Below, piece by piece: positions 15,509 through 23,687 of a DNA stretch of 33,760 nt. Below the pieces are notes generated by a model. That model was not told the DNA's origin, ran no database searches, and saw only the letters and a program-made list of their open reading frames with translations. Both the position numbers and the translations under genes were made by a program. This DNA is from an uncultured Oscillospiraceae bacterium (GTDB lineage Bacteria > Bacillota > Clostridia > Oscillospirales > Oscillospiraceae), in the NCBI GenBank assembly GCA_910588975.1, contig CAJUSE010000021.1, positions 1 through 33,760 on the forward strand, read 5' to 3'. The number at the start of each line of letters is the position of its first letter. Position 1 is the stretch's first letter.

Positions 15509-15984
15509 ACCTCATTGTGGCTGTGGATGAAAACTGGGCCATTGGAAGGGGCGGGGACCAGCTCTGCTACCTGTCCCAGGACCTGCAAAACTTCAAACAG
15601 GTGACCATGGGCCACCCGGTCATCCTGGGCCGCAAAACCCTGGCCACCTTTCCCGGCGGGCGGCCGCTGAAGGGCAGGCCCAACCTCATTCTGTCCCGGA
15701 ACTCTGATTTTCAGGTGGAGGGGGCCCAGGTCTACCACGACATGGACAGCCTCCTTGCCGCCGCCCCCGCCGACAGCTTTGTCATTGGCGGCGGCAGTGT
15801 CTACGCCGCCCTGCTGCCCTATTGCGACACCGCTTACGTTACCAAAATCTGCCACGCCTTTGAGGGGGCAGACACCTTCTTCCCCGATCTGGATGCCCAC
15901 CCCGACTGGGCCCTGTGTGAGTGGGGGGAGATCCTGGAGGAGAAGGGGTATTCCTTCCTCTACTGCACCTACCGCAAGGGTTGA
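15505..15984 (+). CDS. folA: dihydrofolate reductase
   Basis: NADPH-dependent reduction of dihydrofolate to tetrahydrofolate; 159 residues, normal for bacterial DHFR. It begins with the usual strand MNLIVAVDENWAIGR, then LSQDLQNFKQVTMGHPVILGRKT (cofactor loop), GRPNLILSR and VIGGGSVYAALLPYCDTAYVTKI. The catalytic acid position, normally D or E in LP.DL.xF, reads LSQDL with an acidic D in place. Its ATG overlaps the thyA stop, a classical thyA-folA pair. It is the likely target of trimethoprim-type antifolates. Confidence 0.95.
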   Translation: MNLIVAVDENWAIGRGGDQLCYLSQDLQNFKQVTMGHPVILGRKTLATFPGGRPLKGRPNLILSRNSDFQVEGAQVYHDMDSLLAAAPADSFVIGGGSVYAALLPYCDTAYVTKICHAFEGADTFFPDLDAHPDWALCEWGEILEEKGYSFLYCTYRKG

Positions 15985-15997
15985 GGGGTAAGGCGTG

Positions 15998-16570
15998 ATG
16001 GATTACATTTCTCAAATTGCCGCCTATGTGCCCCAGTCGGAGGCCGAGGAGGCGGACAAAAGGCAGATCCTATATTATGTCAATCAATACCCGGACACCA
16101 TTCTGACCCGGGAGAACTCCATCGCCCACATCACCGCCTCGGGCTTCATCCTCTCTCCAGACGGAAAGTGGGTGCTTATGGCTCACCACAACATTTTTAA
16201 GGTCTGGGCCTGGACTGGGGGTCATGCCGACGGGGATAGTGACCTGCTGGCCGTGGCCCTCCGGGAGGCCCGGGAGGAGACGGGGGCGGAGCACATCCGG
16301 CCCCTGTCTGCCGACATCGCCTCGTTGGAGATCCTGCCTGTTTGGGGTCATGTGAAGCGGGGGGTGTATGTGCCCGCCCATTTGCACCTGAATGTGTCCT
16401 ATCTGCTCACCGCTGACCGGGAGGGCCATTTGGCCATCCGGCCCGGGGAGAACACGGCGGTGGACTGGCTGCCCGCCGATCGGCTGCTGGAGCTGACCAA
16501 CGAGTGGCAGATGGATGAAGTTTACATAAAACTTTTAGAGCGGGGGAGGAAGCTGTTGGGGCTGTCGTAG
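15998..16570 (+). CDS. Nudix hydrolase
   Basis: 190 residues, a predicted pyrophosphohydrolase acting on a nucleoside diphosphate linked to another group. The Nudix box is GGHADGDSDLLAVALREAREETGA (about residues 74-97, given here in outline: GGHADGD, LREAREETG). The core REAREE is intact, but the first Glu of the GX5E part is Ser, a substitution that may alter metal binding. It follows folA by 13 bp and ends the thyA operon. It may cleanse nucleotide pools, which is an inference from context. ATG 15998 is preferred over GTG 15995 because of spacing to GAGGGG. Confidence 0.85.
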   Translation: MDYISQIAAYVPQSEAEEADKRQILYYVNQYPDTILTRENSIAHITASGFILSPDGKWVLMAHHNIFKVWAWTGGHADGDSDLLAVALREAREETGAEHIRPLSADIASLEILPVWGHVKRGVYVPAHLHLNVSYLLTADREGHLAIRPGENTAVDWLPADRLLELTNEWQMDEVYIKLLERGRKLLGLS

Positions 16571-16637
16571 GCCGCCCCTATGAGAAGGCGGAAGCGGCCC
16601 AAAATGGCTCTATCCCGGTCATCGAGACCCAATTCTC

Positions 16638-16668
16638 GCCCCTTGGGGTTCTCCCGAGGGGCTTTTCT
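16638..16668 (+). terminator. terminator of the thyA-folA-Nudix operon
   Basis: Ten-pair stem (16638-16647 with 16653-16662), with four T and CT after it. Confidence 0.75.
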
Positions 16669-16734
16669 ATGGTATGGTCTTTGTGGGTGGCGAACAAAAG
16701 AGGAAAAAGGACGCCGCCGGAAAGGAGCATCAAT

Positions 16735-17877
16735 ATGAATGAGACCTTTTCCCAGCGGTTGAAAAAGTACCGCAAAGCCAAAAACATGACCCAGCAGGAG
16801 CTGGCCGAGGTCATTGGGGTCAGCGACAAGACGGTCTCCCGGTGGGAGAGCGAGGGGGGCTACCCCGACGTGACCGTGCTGGTCCCCCTGGCCCGGGCGC
16901 TGGGGGTGACGGTGGACGACCTGCTGGACGAGAAGGCCCCGGTGCGCTCCCTCACCCGGGGGGACTTCCAAAACCTGCTCTCCTTTGCCTTTGCCCTGGG
17001 GGGCGGGGCGCTCTACTTTTTGCTGGACCTGTTCATGCCGGGGGCGCTGTGTTACCTCTTTTATCTGGGATGTTTGGCCTACGGCGCCTACCTCCAGCGC
17101 TACTACGCCTACCGCAGCCGCTGGTTTTTGCTGGGGGAGGGTGTGGTGAACCTCTTTGTCAACGGGGCCTTTTGGGGAGATCTGTCCCTGGGGGTCATGG
17201 CGGTCTCCCTCACCGGGGGGCTGTCCAGGGCCGACTTTAACACTGTGGCTCGGCTCACCCAAGGCAGCTTCGGCTATTTTGCCCAGGCCATTGCCGTTGC
17301 CCTGTGCCTGACGGTGCTGGCCACCGGCCTCACCCAGTACCTGGTGGTGAAAAAAGGCTTCGGGGGTGAGCTGCCCCAGGGCCTGGCTCTGGGCCACAGG
17401 GAGGGGGGCCACAGGCAGTTCAGGCTGGCCTGGGGCCGGCCCCGGTGGCGGCTGCTGCCGGTGGCGCTGGCTCCCCTTGCCGCCGGGCTTTACTGGCTGC
17501 CCGCTGTCCAGCAGGCGCTGCTTCGGCAGGGCGTTTTGATACCCGGTCAGCGCTGGCAGGAGCAGGTTTTTGGCTGGCTGCTCATCGCTCTGGCGGTGGC
17601 GGTCTCCCTGTCCTTGCTGAAAAAGGGATACCGCCGCTGGCTCCTCCCCGCCTGGGCCACGGTGGCCCTCTGCGGAGGTATGACAGGGCTGCGCCGCTAT
17701 CCCCTCATGTGGTCGGAGATCTCGAACCGGCTGCTGGAGTACGCCGCCAAGCCGGTGGCCAGCGGCCGCTACCACGCTGTGGGGGTGGCCACCTGGGGCA
17801 TTGCCCTGACGGCAGTTGGCCTGTGCACTGTGTGGCTGGTCCTGTCCTGCCTGCGGCTGGAGCAGGCGGAGGAGTGA
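16735..17877 (+). CDS. XRE-family HTH regulator with C-terminal membrane domain
   Basis: 380 residues. An N-terminal helix-turn-helix of the XRE/Cro-C1 type (about 5-63: MTQQELAEVIGVSDKTVSRW) is joined to about eight hydrophobic helices (from about 83 to the end). Such one-component membrane-bound regulators are common in Firmicutes and presumably sense a membrane or extracellular cue; the ligand is unknown. Start ATG 16735 follows AAAGGAG. It is followed after 82 bp by a second HTH gene with a similar DNA-binding domain (shared SDKTVS(R/K)WE), which suggests duplication of the HTH module. Confidence 0.85.
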   Translation: MNETFSQRLKKYRKAKNMTQQELAEVIGVSDKTVSRWESEGGYPDVTVLVPLARALGVTVDDLLDEKAPVRSLTRGDFQNLLSFAFALGGGALYFLLDLFMPGALCYLFYLGCLAYGAYLQRYYAYRSRWFLLGEGVVNLFVNGAFWGDLSLGVMAVSLTGGLSRADFNTVARLTQGSFGYFAQAIAVALCLTVLATGLTQYLVVKKGFGGELPQGLALGHREGGHRQFRLAWGRPRWRLLPVALAPLAAGLYWLPAVQQALLRQGVLIPGQRWQEQVFGWLLIALAVAVSLSLLKKGYRRWLLPAWATVALCGGMTGLRRYPLMWSEISNRLLEYAAKPVASGRYHAVGVATWGIALTAVGLCTVWLVLSCLRLEQAEE

Positions 17878-17901
17878 AAGGGCACCCCTACGGAGCGTAG
17901 G

Positions 17902-17930
17902 TTGCTATTTCTCCCGGTTTCTGTTATGCT
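17902..17930 (+). promoter_or_regulatory. predicted promoter of the HTH-superoxide-reductase fusion gene
   Basis: TTGCTA (17902-17907), 17 nt, TATGCT (17925-17930), 29 nt before the ATG at 17960. Confidence 0.6.
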
Positions 17931-17959
17931 GTGTTCAAATCCAAAAGGAGAGAACTGCT

Positions 17960-18556
17960 ATGAACAGCTATGTGACAGGGCCGGTCATCAAGGCCCTGCG
18001 GGAGAAAAAGAATTATACCCAGCGGCAGCTGGCCGACAGGCTCTGCGTCAGCGACAAGACGGTGAGCAAGTGGGAGACCGGCCGGGGCCTGCCCGACCTG
18101 AGCCTTCTGGAGCCCCTGGCCGCCACGCTGGGGGTGTCGGTGGCCGAGCTCCTCTCGGGGGAGCAGATCACCAATCGGAACCGCTCGGCCAATCCCCTGC
18201 GGGGGAAGTTTTATGTCTGCCCGGTGTGCGGCAACGTGATCCACGCCATGGGGGAGGGGGCCTTCCACTGCTGCGGTGTGGCCCTGCCGCCCCTGGAGGC
18301 GGAGGAGAGCGACGAGGAGCACGAGGTGAAGGTGGAGGTCTGGGACCTCCAGACTCTGGTGTCCCTGGACCATCCCATGCGAAAGGACCACTATATCTCC
18401 TTTATCGCCCAGGTCCGCCACGACCGGATGGAGCTGGTGAAGCTCTACCCCGAGCAGCTGAGTGAGGCCCGGCTCTCCTTCTGGCCGGGCGGGGAGATCT
18501 ACGCCTACTGCAACCGCCACGGCCTGTTCCGGGTGAGCGGGCCCAAGCGGGCATAA
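17960..18556 (+). CDS. XRE HTH domain fused to a complete desulfoferrodoxin/superoxide-reductase module
   Basis: 198 residues. Residues about 6-62 form an XRE HTH (YTQRQLADRLCVSDKTVSKW). Residues about 84-112 match the desulforedoxin Fe(Cys)4 centre with C87, C90, C104 and C105 (CPVCG...HCCG). Residues about 118-192 match the superoxide-reductase domain, with H121, H138 (DHPM), H144 (DHYI), C184 and H187 (YCNRHGL) as the five expected Fe ligands. All nine metal ligands appear present, so the protein could bind both irons. It may reduce superoxide, or use the iron centre as a redox sensor controlling DNA binding; the latter is inference. ATG 17960 follows AAAAGGAGAG. Confidence 0.82.
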   Translation: MNSYVTGPVIKALREKKNYTQRQLADRLCVSDKTVSKWETGRGLPDLSLLEPLAATLGVSVAELLSGEQITNRNRSANPLRGKFYVCPVCGNVIHAMGEGAFHCCGVALPPLEAEESDEEHEVKVEVWDLQTLVSLDHPMRKDHYISFIAQVRHDRMELVKLYPEQLSEARLSFWPGGEIYAYCNRHGLFRVSGPKRA

Positions 18557-18569
18557 GGGAGGGAGCAGG

Positions 18570-18920
18570 GTGAACAACGACAGAAAAAAGGAACTGCGGG
18601 CGCAGTATGACCAGCGAAAGCCCGATATGGGGGTGGTGTGCTGGCAGAGCGGAGAGGAGATGTGGATCGCCGTCTCCAAGGACGCCAAAGCGGACTATAA
18701 CAGCTCTCTGTTCCAGCTCCGGCTGGGCTCCTACCCCAACAAAGAGCTGCAAAGGGCCTACACAGCAGCTCCTGAGACCTTCCGATGGTCCCTGCTGAAA
18801 CAGCTGGACTACGAGGAGCGGGAGGAGGACCACAGCGCCGATCTGGAGCTTCTCTATCTCCTCTGCCAGGAGGAGTATCCCCAGGCGAAGAGCATGCGCC
18901 CCGGAAAATCGGGGCGGTGA
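18570..18920 (+). CDS. divergent GIY-YIG-nuclease-like small protein
   Basis: 116 residues starting at GTG 18570, after AGGGAGG and 13 bp behind the HTH-SOR gene. The sequence KPDMGVVCWQSGEEMWIAVSKD, an SSLFQLRLGSYPNKELQRAY segment and a C-terminal EDHSADLELLYLLC resemble a clostridial group annotated as GIY-YIG nuclease family. The signature GIY and YIG residues are not intact, so nuclease activity is doubtful. Probably co-transcribed with the upstream gene. Confidence 0.65.
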   Translation: MNNDRKKELRAQYDQRKPDMGVVCWQSGEEMWIAVSKDAKADYNSSLFQLRLGSYPNKELQRAYTAAPETFRWSLLKQLDYEEREEDHSADLELLYLLCQEEYPQAKSMRPGKSGR

Positions 18921-18949
18921 GGGGAGCATAGAGACGTTTTGAAGCAGTG

Positions 18950-18990
18950 AGAGGGCCGGGAGAATTTCTCCCGGCCCTCTGCCGCTTTTG
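18950..18990. terminator. bidirectional terminator-like hairpin
   Basis: Near-perfect palindrome with arms 18950-18964 and 18966-18980 (AGAGGGCCGGGAGAA and its complement). It lies between the plus-strand gene ending at 18920 and the minus-strand racemase ending at 19011. The T-tract (CGCTTTTG) is a few bases away on the plus strand. Confidence 0.6.
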
Positions 18991-19010
18991 TTGATGATTT
19001 GAGCAGGCTC

Positions 19011-19700
19011 TCACTGGATGGACAGCAGCGCCGCCTGTCTGGCGTGGATCTTGGTGGTGTCGAAAATGGGGGTATCGGTGTCCTCTTGGCCGATGAGCAG
19101 GCCGATCTCCGTACACCCCAGAATGATCCCCTGGGCCCCCTGGGCCACAAGGTCCTGAATGATTTGCAAATAGGCCGCCTTGGAGGGTGCCAGGATGCTG
19201 CCCAGGCACAGCTCGTCGTAGATCACCCGGTTGACAAGCTCCATATCCTCCGGGGAGGGAATGAGGACCTGGATGCCATTGTCCAGCAGTACCTGTTTAT
19301 AAAAGTCCTGCTGCATGGTGTATCTTGTCCCCAGCAGACCCACTGTGGTGACGCCCTGCTGCTTCAGCGCCATGGCTGTCATCTCCGCAATGTGCAGGAT
19401 GGGGATGTGGACCTGGCTCTGGATCTGGGGGGCCACCTTGTGCATGGTGTTGGTGCAGATCACGATAAAGTCGGCGCCGGCCTTTTCCAGGCTCTGGGCC
19501 GCAAAGGAGAGGATGCGGGCGCTTTTCTCCCAGTCCCCCTCAGCCTGGCACTGCTCGATCTCCTGAAAGTCCACGCTGTACAGGATGCATTTGGCAGAGT
19601 GGAGCCCGCCCAGCTCATCCTTGACCGTCTCGTTGATGATTTGATAGTAGGTGACGGTGCTCTCCCAGCTCATGCCGCCGATGAGTCCAATGGTTTTCAT
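19011..19700 (-). CDS. aspartate/glutamate-racemase-family amino-acid racemase
   Basis: 229 residues, cofactor-independent racemase fold with two catalytic cysteines: CTNTMHK (about residue 82) and GCTEIGLL (about 193). The N-terminus MKTIGLIGGMSWESTVTYY is characteristic of the aspartate racemase/YgeA-RacX group. Start ATG 19700 follows GGAAGGAGG. It is transcribed divergently from a MocR-type regulator with overlapping promoters, so the regulator probably controls it. D-amino acids made here could feed peptidoglycan, or the pair may handle an external amino acid. Confidence 0.9.
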   Translation of the reverse strand: MKTIGLIGGMSWESTVTYYQIINETVKDELGGLHSAKCILYSVDFQEIEQCQAEGDWEKSARILSFAAQSLEKAGADFIVICTNTMHKVAPQIQSQVHIPILHIAEMTAMALKQQGVTTVGLLGTRYTMQQDFYKQVLLDNGIQVLIPSPEDMELVNRVIYDELCLGSILAPSKAAYLQIIQDLVAQGAQGIILGCTEIGLLIGQEDTDTPIFDTTKIHARQAALLSIQ

Positions 19701-19728
19701 AGTTTTTCCTCCTTCCGGATTTGTTTTC

Positions 19729-19766
19729 AGTATAGCATTGCAAAAACCTCCGTGCAATACTATAAT
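19729..19766. promoter_or_regulatory. face-to-face overlapping promoters of racemase and MocR regulator
   Basis: Plus strand: TTGCAA (19738-19743), 17 nt, TATAAT (19761-19766). Minus strand: TTGCAC (19752-19757), 17 nt, TATACT (19729-19734). The two -35 boxes sit within an inverted repeat ATTGCA-N10-TGCAAT, and CCTCC (19747-19751) mirrors GGAGG (19772-19776). The polymerases cannot both bind, and the symmetry looks like an operator. Confidence 0.7.
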
Positions 19767-19804
19767 TGTATGGAGGACAATAAAACAGATGGGAGGGTGT
19801 TCCA

Positions 19805-21184
19805 ATGCCGGTGAACTCCTTTGACGATTATCCCATGAGCTGGCGGCCGACCCTTCAAAAGCGGAAGGGTCCTATCTATACACAGCTGGCCGGGCAGCTG
19901 GCTGAGGACATTCGGGCGGGGGTCCTGAAGCCGGGGGACCGCCTGCCGCCCCAGCGGGAGCTGGCCGATTTTCTGGATCTGAATTTCAGCACCGTGACAC
20001 GGGCCTATAAGCTCTGCGAGCAGCAGGGGCTCATCTGTGCCAAGGTGGGGCAGGGGACCTTTGTATCCTCTGACGTCAGCGTCAGCGACACACTGCTATA
20101 CGCCCAGGAGCCCTCCGACTGTATTCAGATGGGGACGGTGCTTCCCCCCTATGCAGGGAATGAGGCGGTCATCGCCTTTGTGCGGGAGCTTTTGAACCAG
20201 CCGGATGCCCCGGCACTTTTGGAATACCACTCCCCTGCCGGGACCTACGCCCAACGGCGGACCGTTCGGCGGTGGCTGGAGGGCATCGGCATTCACACCG
20301 GGCCGGAGAATATCCTGTTTTCCACGGGCAGCCAAAATGCGCTCTGCGCCGCTATTCTGGGCCTGTTTCAGCCCGGGGACCGAATTGGGGCTGCGCCGCT
20401 GAGCTTTTCCGGGCTGAAGTCCATCGCCAAAATGGTAGGGGTGCAGGTCGTCCCCCTCCCGGGGCGAGGCAGCGGCATCCAGACGGAGGAGCTGGAGCGC
20501 TTTTGCAGGGCGGAGAACCTCAAGGGGCTTTATCTCATCCCCGACCAGAGCAACCCCACCACCTATTCCCTCACCGCTGAAGAGCGCTCCCACATCGGGG
20601 AGGTGGCCCAGCGGCTGGGGCTGATTTTGCTGGAGGATGCCATCAACCGTATGTTTTCCGACGGAACCTGCCCGCCGCTGCACCGGTATGCACCCCAGAA
20701 CACGGTATATATTTTCAGCGCATCCAAGTTTTTGAGCCCCGGGCTGCGGGTGGCCTATGTGGTGTGCCCGGCTGCCTGTGCTGCCCGGATGGAGGAGGCG
20801 CTCTACAACATGAACCTGGCGGTCTCGCCCCTGAATTTGGAGATCGTAAACCGGATTTTGGCCTCTCCGCTGCTGCCCCAGCTCCTCGCCCAGAAAAGAG
20901 ACATTCTGGTCCGCCGGAATACCATTGCCGACCGGATGCTCTCCGGCTATGAGCTGCAAGGCCCGCCGAACTGCTGTTTTCGGTGGCTGCAGCTGCCGAA
21001 GGGGCAGCGGGGCCAGGAGTTTGAAGATGCGGCCCGGCGGGCCGGCGTGCAGGTCTTTTGTGCCGAGCGCTTTTCCGTGGGAAAGGCGGAGGCCCCCAAT
21101 GCGGTTCGCATCTGCGTCTCTGCCCCGAGGACGGAGCAGGAGATGGTGCGGGGCCTGGAGCGGATCCGGGCCACCCTTGCCTGA
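19805..21184 (+). CDS. MocR-type GntR regulator with PLP-dependent aminotransferase domain
   Basis: 459 residues. An N-terminal GntR winged helix (about 20-92: RLPPQRELADFLDLNFSTVTRAY, GQGTFV) is fused to a fold-type I aminotransferase domain. The PLP-binding lysine is K308 in FSASKFLSPGLRV, preceded by LLEDAINRM. MocR/PdxR proteins sense PLP or its adducts with amino acids and usually control a neighbouring divergent gene, here the racemase. Start ATG 19805 follows GGGAGGG. A plain aminotransferase function is unlikely given the HTH. Confidence 0.92.
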   Translation: MPVNSFDDYPMSWRPTLQKRKGPIYTQLAGQLAEDIRAGVLKPGDRLPPQRELADFLDLNFSTVTRAYKLCEQQGLICAKVGQGTFVSSDVSVSDTLLYAQEPSDCIQMGTVLPPYAGNEAVIAFVRELLNQPDAPALLEYHSPAGTYAQRRTVRRWLEGIGIHTGPENILFSTGSQNALCAAILGLFQPGDRIGAAPLSFSGLKSIAKMVGVQVVPLPGRGSGIQTEELERFCRAENLKGLYLIPDQSNPTTYSLTAEERSHIGEVAQRLGLILLEDAINRMFSDGTCPPLHRYAPQNTVYIFSASKFLSPGLRVAYVVCPAACAARMEEALYNMNLAVSPLNLEIVNRILASPLLPQLLAQKRDILVRRNTIADRMLSGYELQGPPNCCFRWLQLPKGQRGQEFEDAARRAGVQVFCAERFSVGKAEAPNAVRICVSAPRTEQEMVRGLERIRATLA

Positions 21185-21205
21185 GGGGAGCTGGACGAGG
21201 TGCGA

Positions 21206-21240
21206 ACAAAGGGATGGCCCAAAATGGGCCATCCCTTTGT
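21206..21240. terminator. bidirectional hairpin terminator candidate
   Basis: Perfect 16-bp stem (21206-21221 with 21225-21240) with a 3-nt loop, between convergent genes ending at 21184 (+) and 21290 (-). It lacks a clean T-tract on either side. Confidence 0.55.
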
Positions 21241-21289
21241 TGCTATAGTCACATAAAGGCATAAATAATATGCCTATTAGACATGAAAA

Positions 21290-22318
21290 TCAGTTGAATT
21301 TATAGATCTTCCTGGCGGTGCGGTAGAGGCCGATGGACATCTTCCGGCCATAGTAGCCCGGGATGACCCCCACCACCGACAGGGCACGGTATTTCAGCTT
21401 GTGGTGCAGGGCGGGGTCCACCGAGCGCAGGTATTCCCACAGCTCGGTCTTTTCCCCCAGCTTTTCCGGGGAGCCGTCCAGGTTCAGAAACACCGAGGAG
21501 ATGGTCATCATCATGGCCAGATAGCCCTGCATATACCGGCCCAGCTTGGAGTGCTGGGCCTTCACCTGCTTGAGGTCGTGGGCATCGATCATAAGCCGGG
21601 TCACCCGGACCTGCTGATCCACCCGGCCCATCATTACCTTTTCGTTGACGCTCTGGTCCTCCCGGCCGATGAAGTAGCGGTACAGGTCCACATCCATGTA
21701 ATAAATGCTCTTGACGAAGGGCAGGGGCTGGTAAACGAAGATGTTGTCCACATAGAAGGTGTGCTTGGGCAGCTCCAGTGAGCAGTCCCGGAGCAGCTGG
21801 GTGCGGTAGATGACCGAGTGCATGAGCAGGTACTGGGAGGGCCGGAACCGGCCCATGTCCTCCCAGGCAAAGACCCGGTCTTTGGGGAACACGTTGCGGT
21901 AGCCCATGACTCTCTGGGTCTGGTCCTCCACATGCTCGTAGACGTAGTTGGCGATGAACAGGTCCAGGGGCTGGGCCCAGCGGACGCACTCCCGCAGCTT
22001 GGCCATGACCTTCTGCAGGGCGTCGGCATCCAGCCAGTCGTCCGAGTCCACCACCTTGTAGTACATCCCTTTGGCGTTGCGGATGCCCTGATTGACTCCC
22101 TCGCCGTGGCCGCCGTTCTCCTGGTGGATGGCCCGGATGATGTCCGGGTATTTCTCTGCCCAGGCGTCGCACTTCTGGGGGGTGTCGTCCTTGGTGGAGC
22201 CGTCGTCCACCAGGATGATCTCAATGTCATCCCCAGCGGTGAGCAGGCTCTCTACGCAATGGTCCATATAGGCCGCCGAGTTGTAGCAGGGGACGGCAAA
22301 GGTTATGATCTTCTCCAT
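21290..22318 (-). CDS. family 2 glycosyltransferase
   Basis: 342 residues, GT-A fold inverting glycosyltransferase. It shows ITFAVPCYNSAAYMDHCVES (about 5-24), nucleotide-binding VDDGSTKDD (about 38-46) and the metal-binding DSDDW (about 91-95). The C-terminal third is basic and moderately hydrophobic, consistent with peripheral membrane attachment. Start ATG 22318 follows GAGGTGAT; the in-frame GTG at 22327 lies inside that site. It follows glf by 60 bp on the same strand and may use UDP-galactofuranose or build the glycan that contains it. The acceptor is unknown. Confidence 0.9.
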   Translation of the reverse strand: MEKIITFAVPCYNSAAYMDHCVESLLTAGDDIEIILVDDGSTKDDTPQKCDAWAEKYPDIIRAIHQENGGHGEGVNQGIRNAKGMYYKVVDSDDWLDADALQKVMAKLRECVRWAQPLDLFIANYVYEHVEDQTQRVMGYRNVFPKDRVFAWEDMGRFRPSQYLLMHSVIYRTQLLRDCSLELPKHTFYVDNIFVYQPLPFVKSIYYMDVDLYRYFIGREDQSVNEKVMMGRVDQQVRVTRLMIDAHDLKQVKAQHSKLGRYMQGYLAMMMTISSVFLNLDGSPEKLGEKTELWEYLRSVDPALHHKLKYRALSVVGVIPGYYGRKMSIGLYRTARKIYKFN

Positions 22319-22378
22319 TTGTATCACCTCGTATATATGGGGCGGTCAAGCGGGGGCAAACCCGGTCCGGGCGGAAAA

Positions 22379-23578
22379 TCAACCCAGAAGGGTGTCCGCC
22401 AGTGCCAGGGCCCGGGCCACGATGGCGTCCATGTTGTAGTACTTGTACTCAGCCAGCCGGCCCAGCAGGTGCAGGTTTTCATATTTGGCAGCCAGGGCGG
22501 CGTACTGGCCGTAGAGGGCATTGTTCTCCCCGTTGATGATGGCGTAGTAGGGGATCTCCCCGGGGGCGCCGGTGTAGGCCTTGGAGAACTCCTTCATAAT
22601 GGTGGTGACTCCCGGCTTGTTCTGGCCTGTCAGGTGCTTGAACTCGGTGATGCGGGTGTAGGGCTCATCCACCGTATAGTTCACTGTGCCTTGGGGCTGG
22701 AAAAAGTCCTGGGCCAGGGTCTCAAAGCCGAAGTCCAGGGTTCGGTAGGGGAGGGAGCCGAAGCGGAAGGAGAAGAGCTCGTCGGCCTGGCCGGTGTAGA
22801 TGACGGGGCCATTAAAAATTTTCCCGTCCAGCTTGATGTCCCCCTCTGTCAGTTCCAGCCGCTTCAGGGCGTCCACACCCAGCTCCACCGTGATATTGGG
22901 GTGGTCCAGGATTTTCTCAAAGAGGGGGGTGTAGCCCTCCAGGGGCATGCCCTGGTAGGCATCCTGGAAGTACCGGTCGTCCCGGCTGAGCCGCACCGGC
23001 ACCCGGGCGGTGGTGTTGGGGTCGATCTCCTCGGGGGTCTGGCCCCACTGCTTCATGGTGTAGTGGACAAAGACATGCTCGTAGACATAGTCGGCAATGG
23101 CGGCGATCTCGGGGTCAGGGTTGCGCCGCAGTTCCAGGATGGTCACTTGGCTCTGGGCAGGGTAGGCATCCAGCAGCTTTTGACCCAACCGCTCTCCCTC
23201 CTCCGCCCCGAAGGCGTTTTTCATGGAGTCCAGGTTGAAGGGGACAGGGAAAAAGAACCGTCCATCTGTCTTTTTGCCCGCCGGGACTGCCTCGGAGTTG
23301 TCCCGGGGCAGGTTGGCGATGACCCGGTGCTGATAGCGCCGCCACTGCGTGTACTGGGACAGGTACTCAAAGACCCGCTTGTCATTGGTGTGGAAAATGT
23401 GGGGGCCGTATTTGTGGATGAGGACACCCGCCTCATCCAGGCGGTCGTAGGCGTTGCCGCCCACGTGGTCCCGGCGCTCCAGGACAAGGACATTTTTACC
23501 GCCCCGGCGGGCCAGCTCCCCAGCCACCACCGCCCCGGCAAAGCCGGCGCCGATGACCAGAGCATCATAGTTTTTCAT
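22379..23578 (-). CDS. glf: UDP-galactopyranose mutase
   Basis: Flavoenzyme of 399 residues that interconverts UDP-galactopyranose and UDP-galactofuranose. It has a Rossmann FAD motif (VIGAGFAGAVVAGELAR, about 7-23), HKYGPHIFHTND (about 57-68) of the mutase active site, MKQWGQTPEEIDPNTTARVP, and a C-terminal LLGRLAEYKYYNMD. Start ATG 23578 follows GAAGGAG; the longer frame to 23704 would begin upstream of the promoter. With the downstream glycosyltransferase it forms a two-gene galactofuranose operon for a surface glycan. Confidence 0.95.
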   Translation of the reverse strand: MKNYDALVIGAGFAGAVVAGELARRGGKNVLVLERRDHVGGNAYDRLDEAGVLIHKYGPHIFHTNDKRVFEYLSQYTQWRRYQHRVIANLPRDNSEAVPAGKKTDGRFFFPVPFNLDSMKNAFGAEEGERLGQKLLDAYPAQSQVTILELRRNPDPEIAAIADYVYEHVFVHYTMKQWGQTPEEIDPNTTARVPVRLSRDDRYFQDAYQGMPLEGYTPLFEKILDHPNITVELGVDALKRLELTEGDIKLDGKIFNGPVIYTGQADELFSFRFGSLPYRTLDFGFETLAQDFFQPQGTVNYTVDEPYTRITEFKHLTGQNKPGVTTIMKEFSKAYTGAPGEIPYYAIINGENNALYGQYAALAAKYENLHLLGRLAEYKYYNMDAIVARALALADTLLG

Positions 23579-23687
23579 AGGCTGCTCCTTCAAAAGTATG
23601 TCGTAAGGCCGCCCTGCATTTTTGCGGAGGGGGCCGCTTGAGTACTGCAAACGGGGGAATTCTCCATAATGGCGCAAAATTCGCCTG

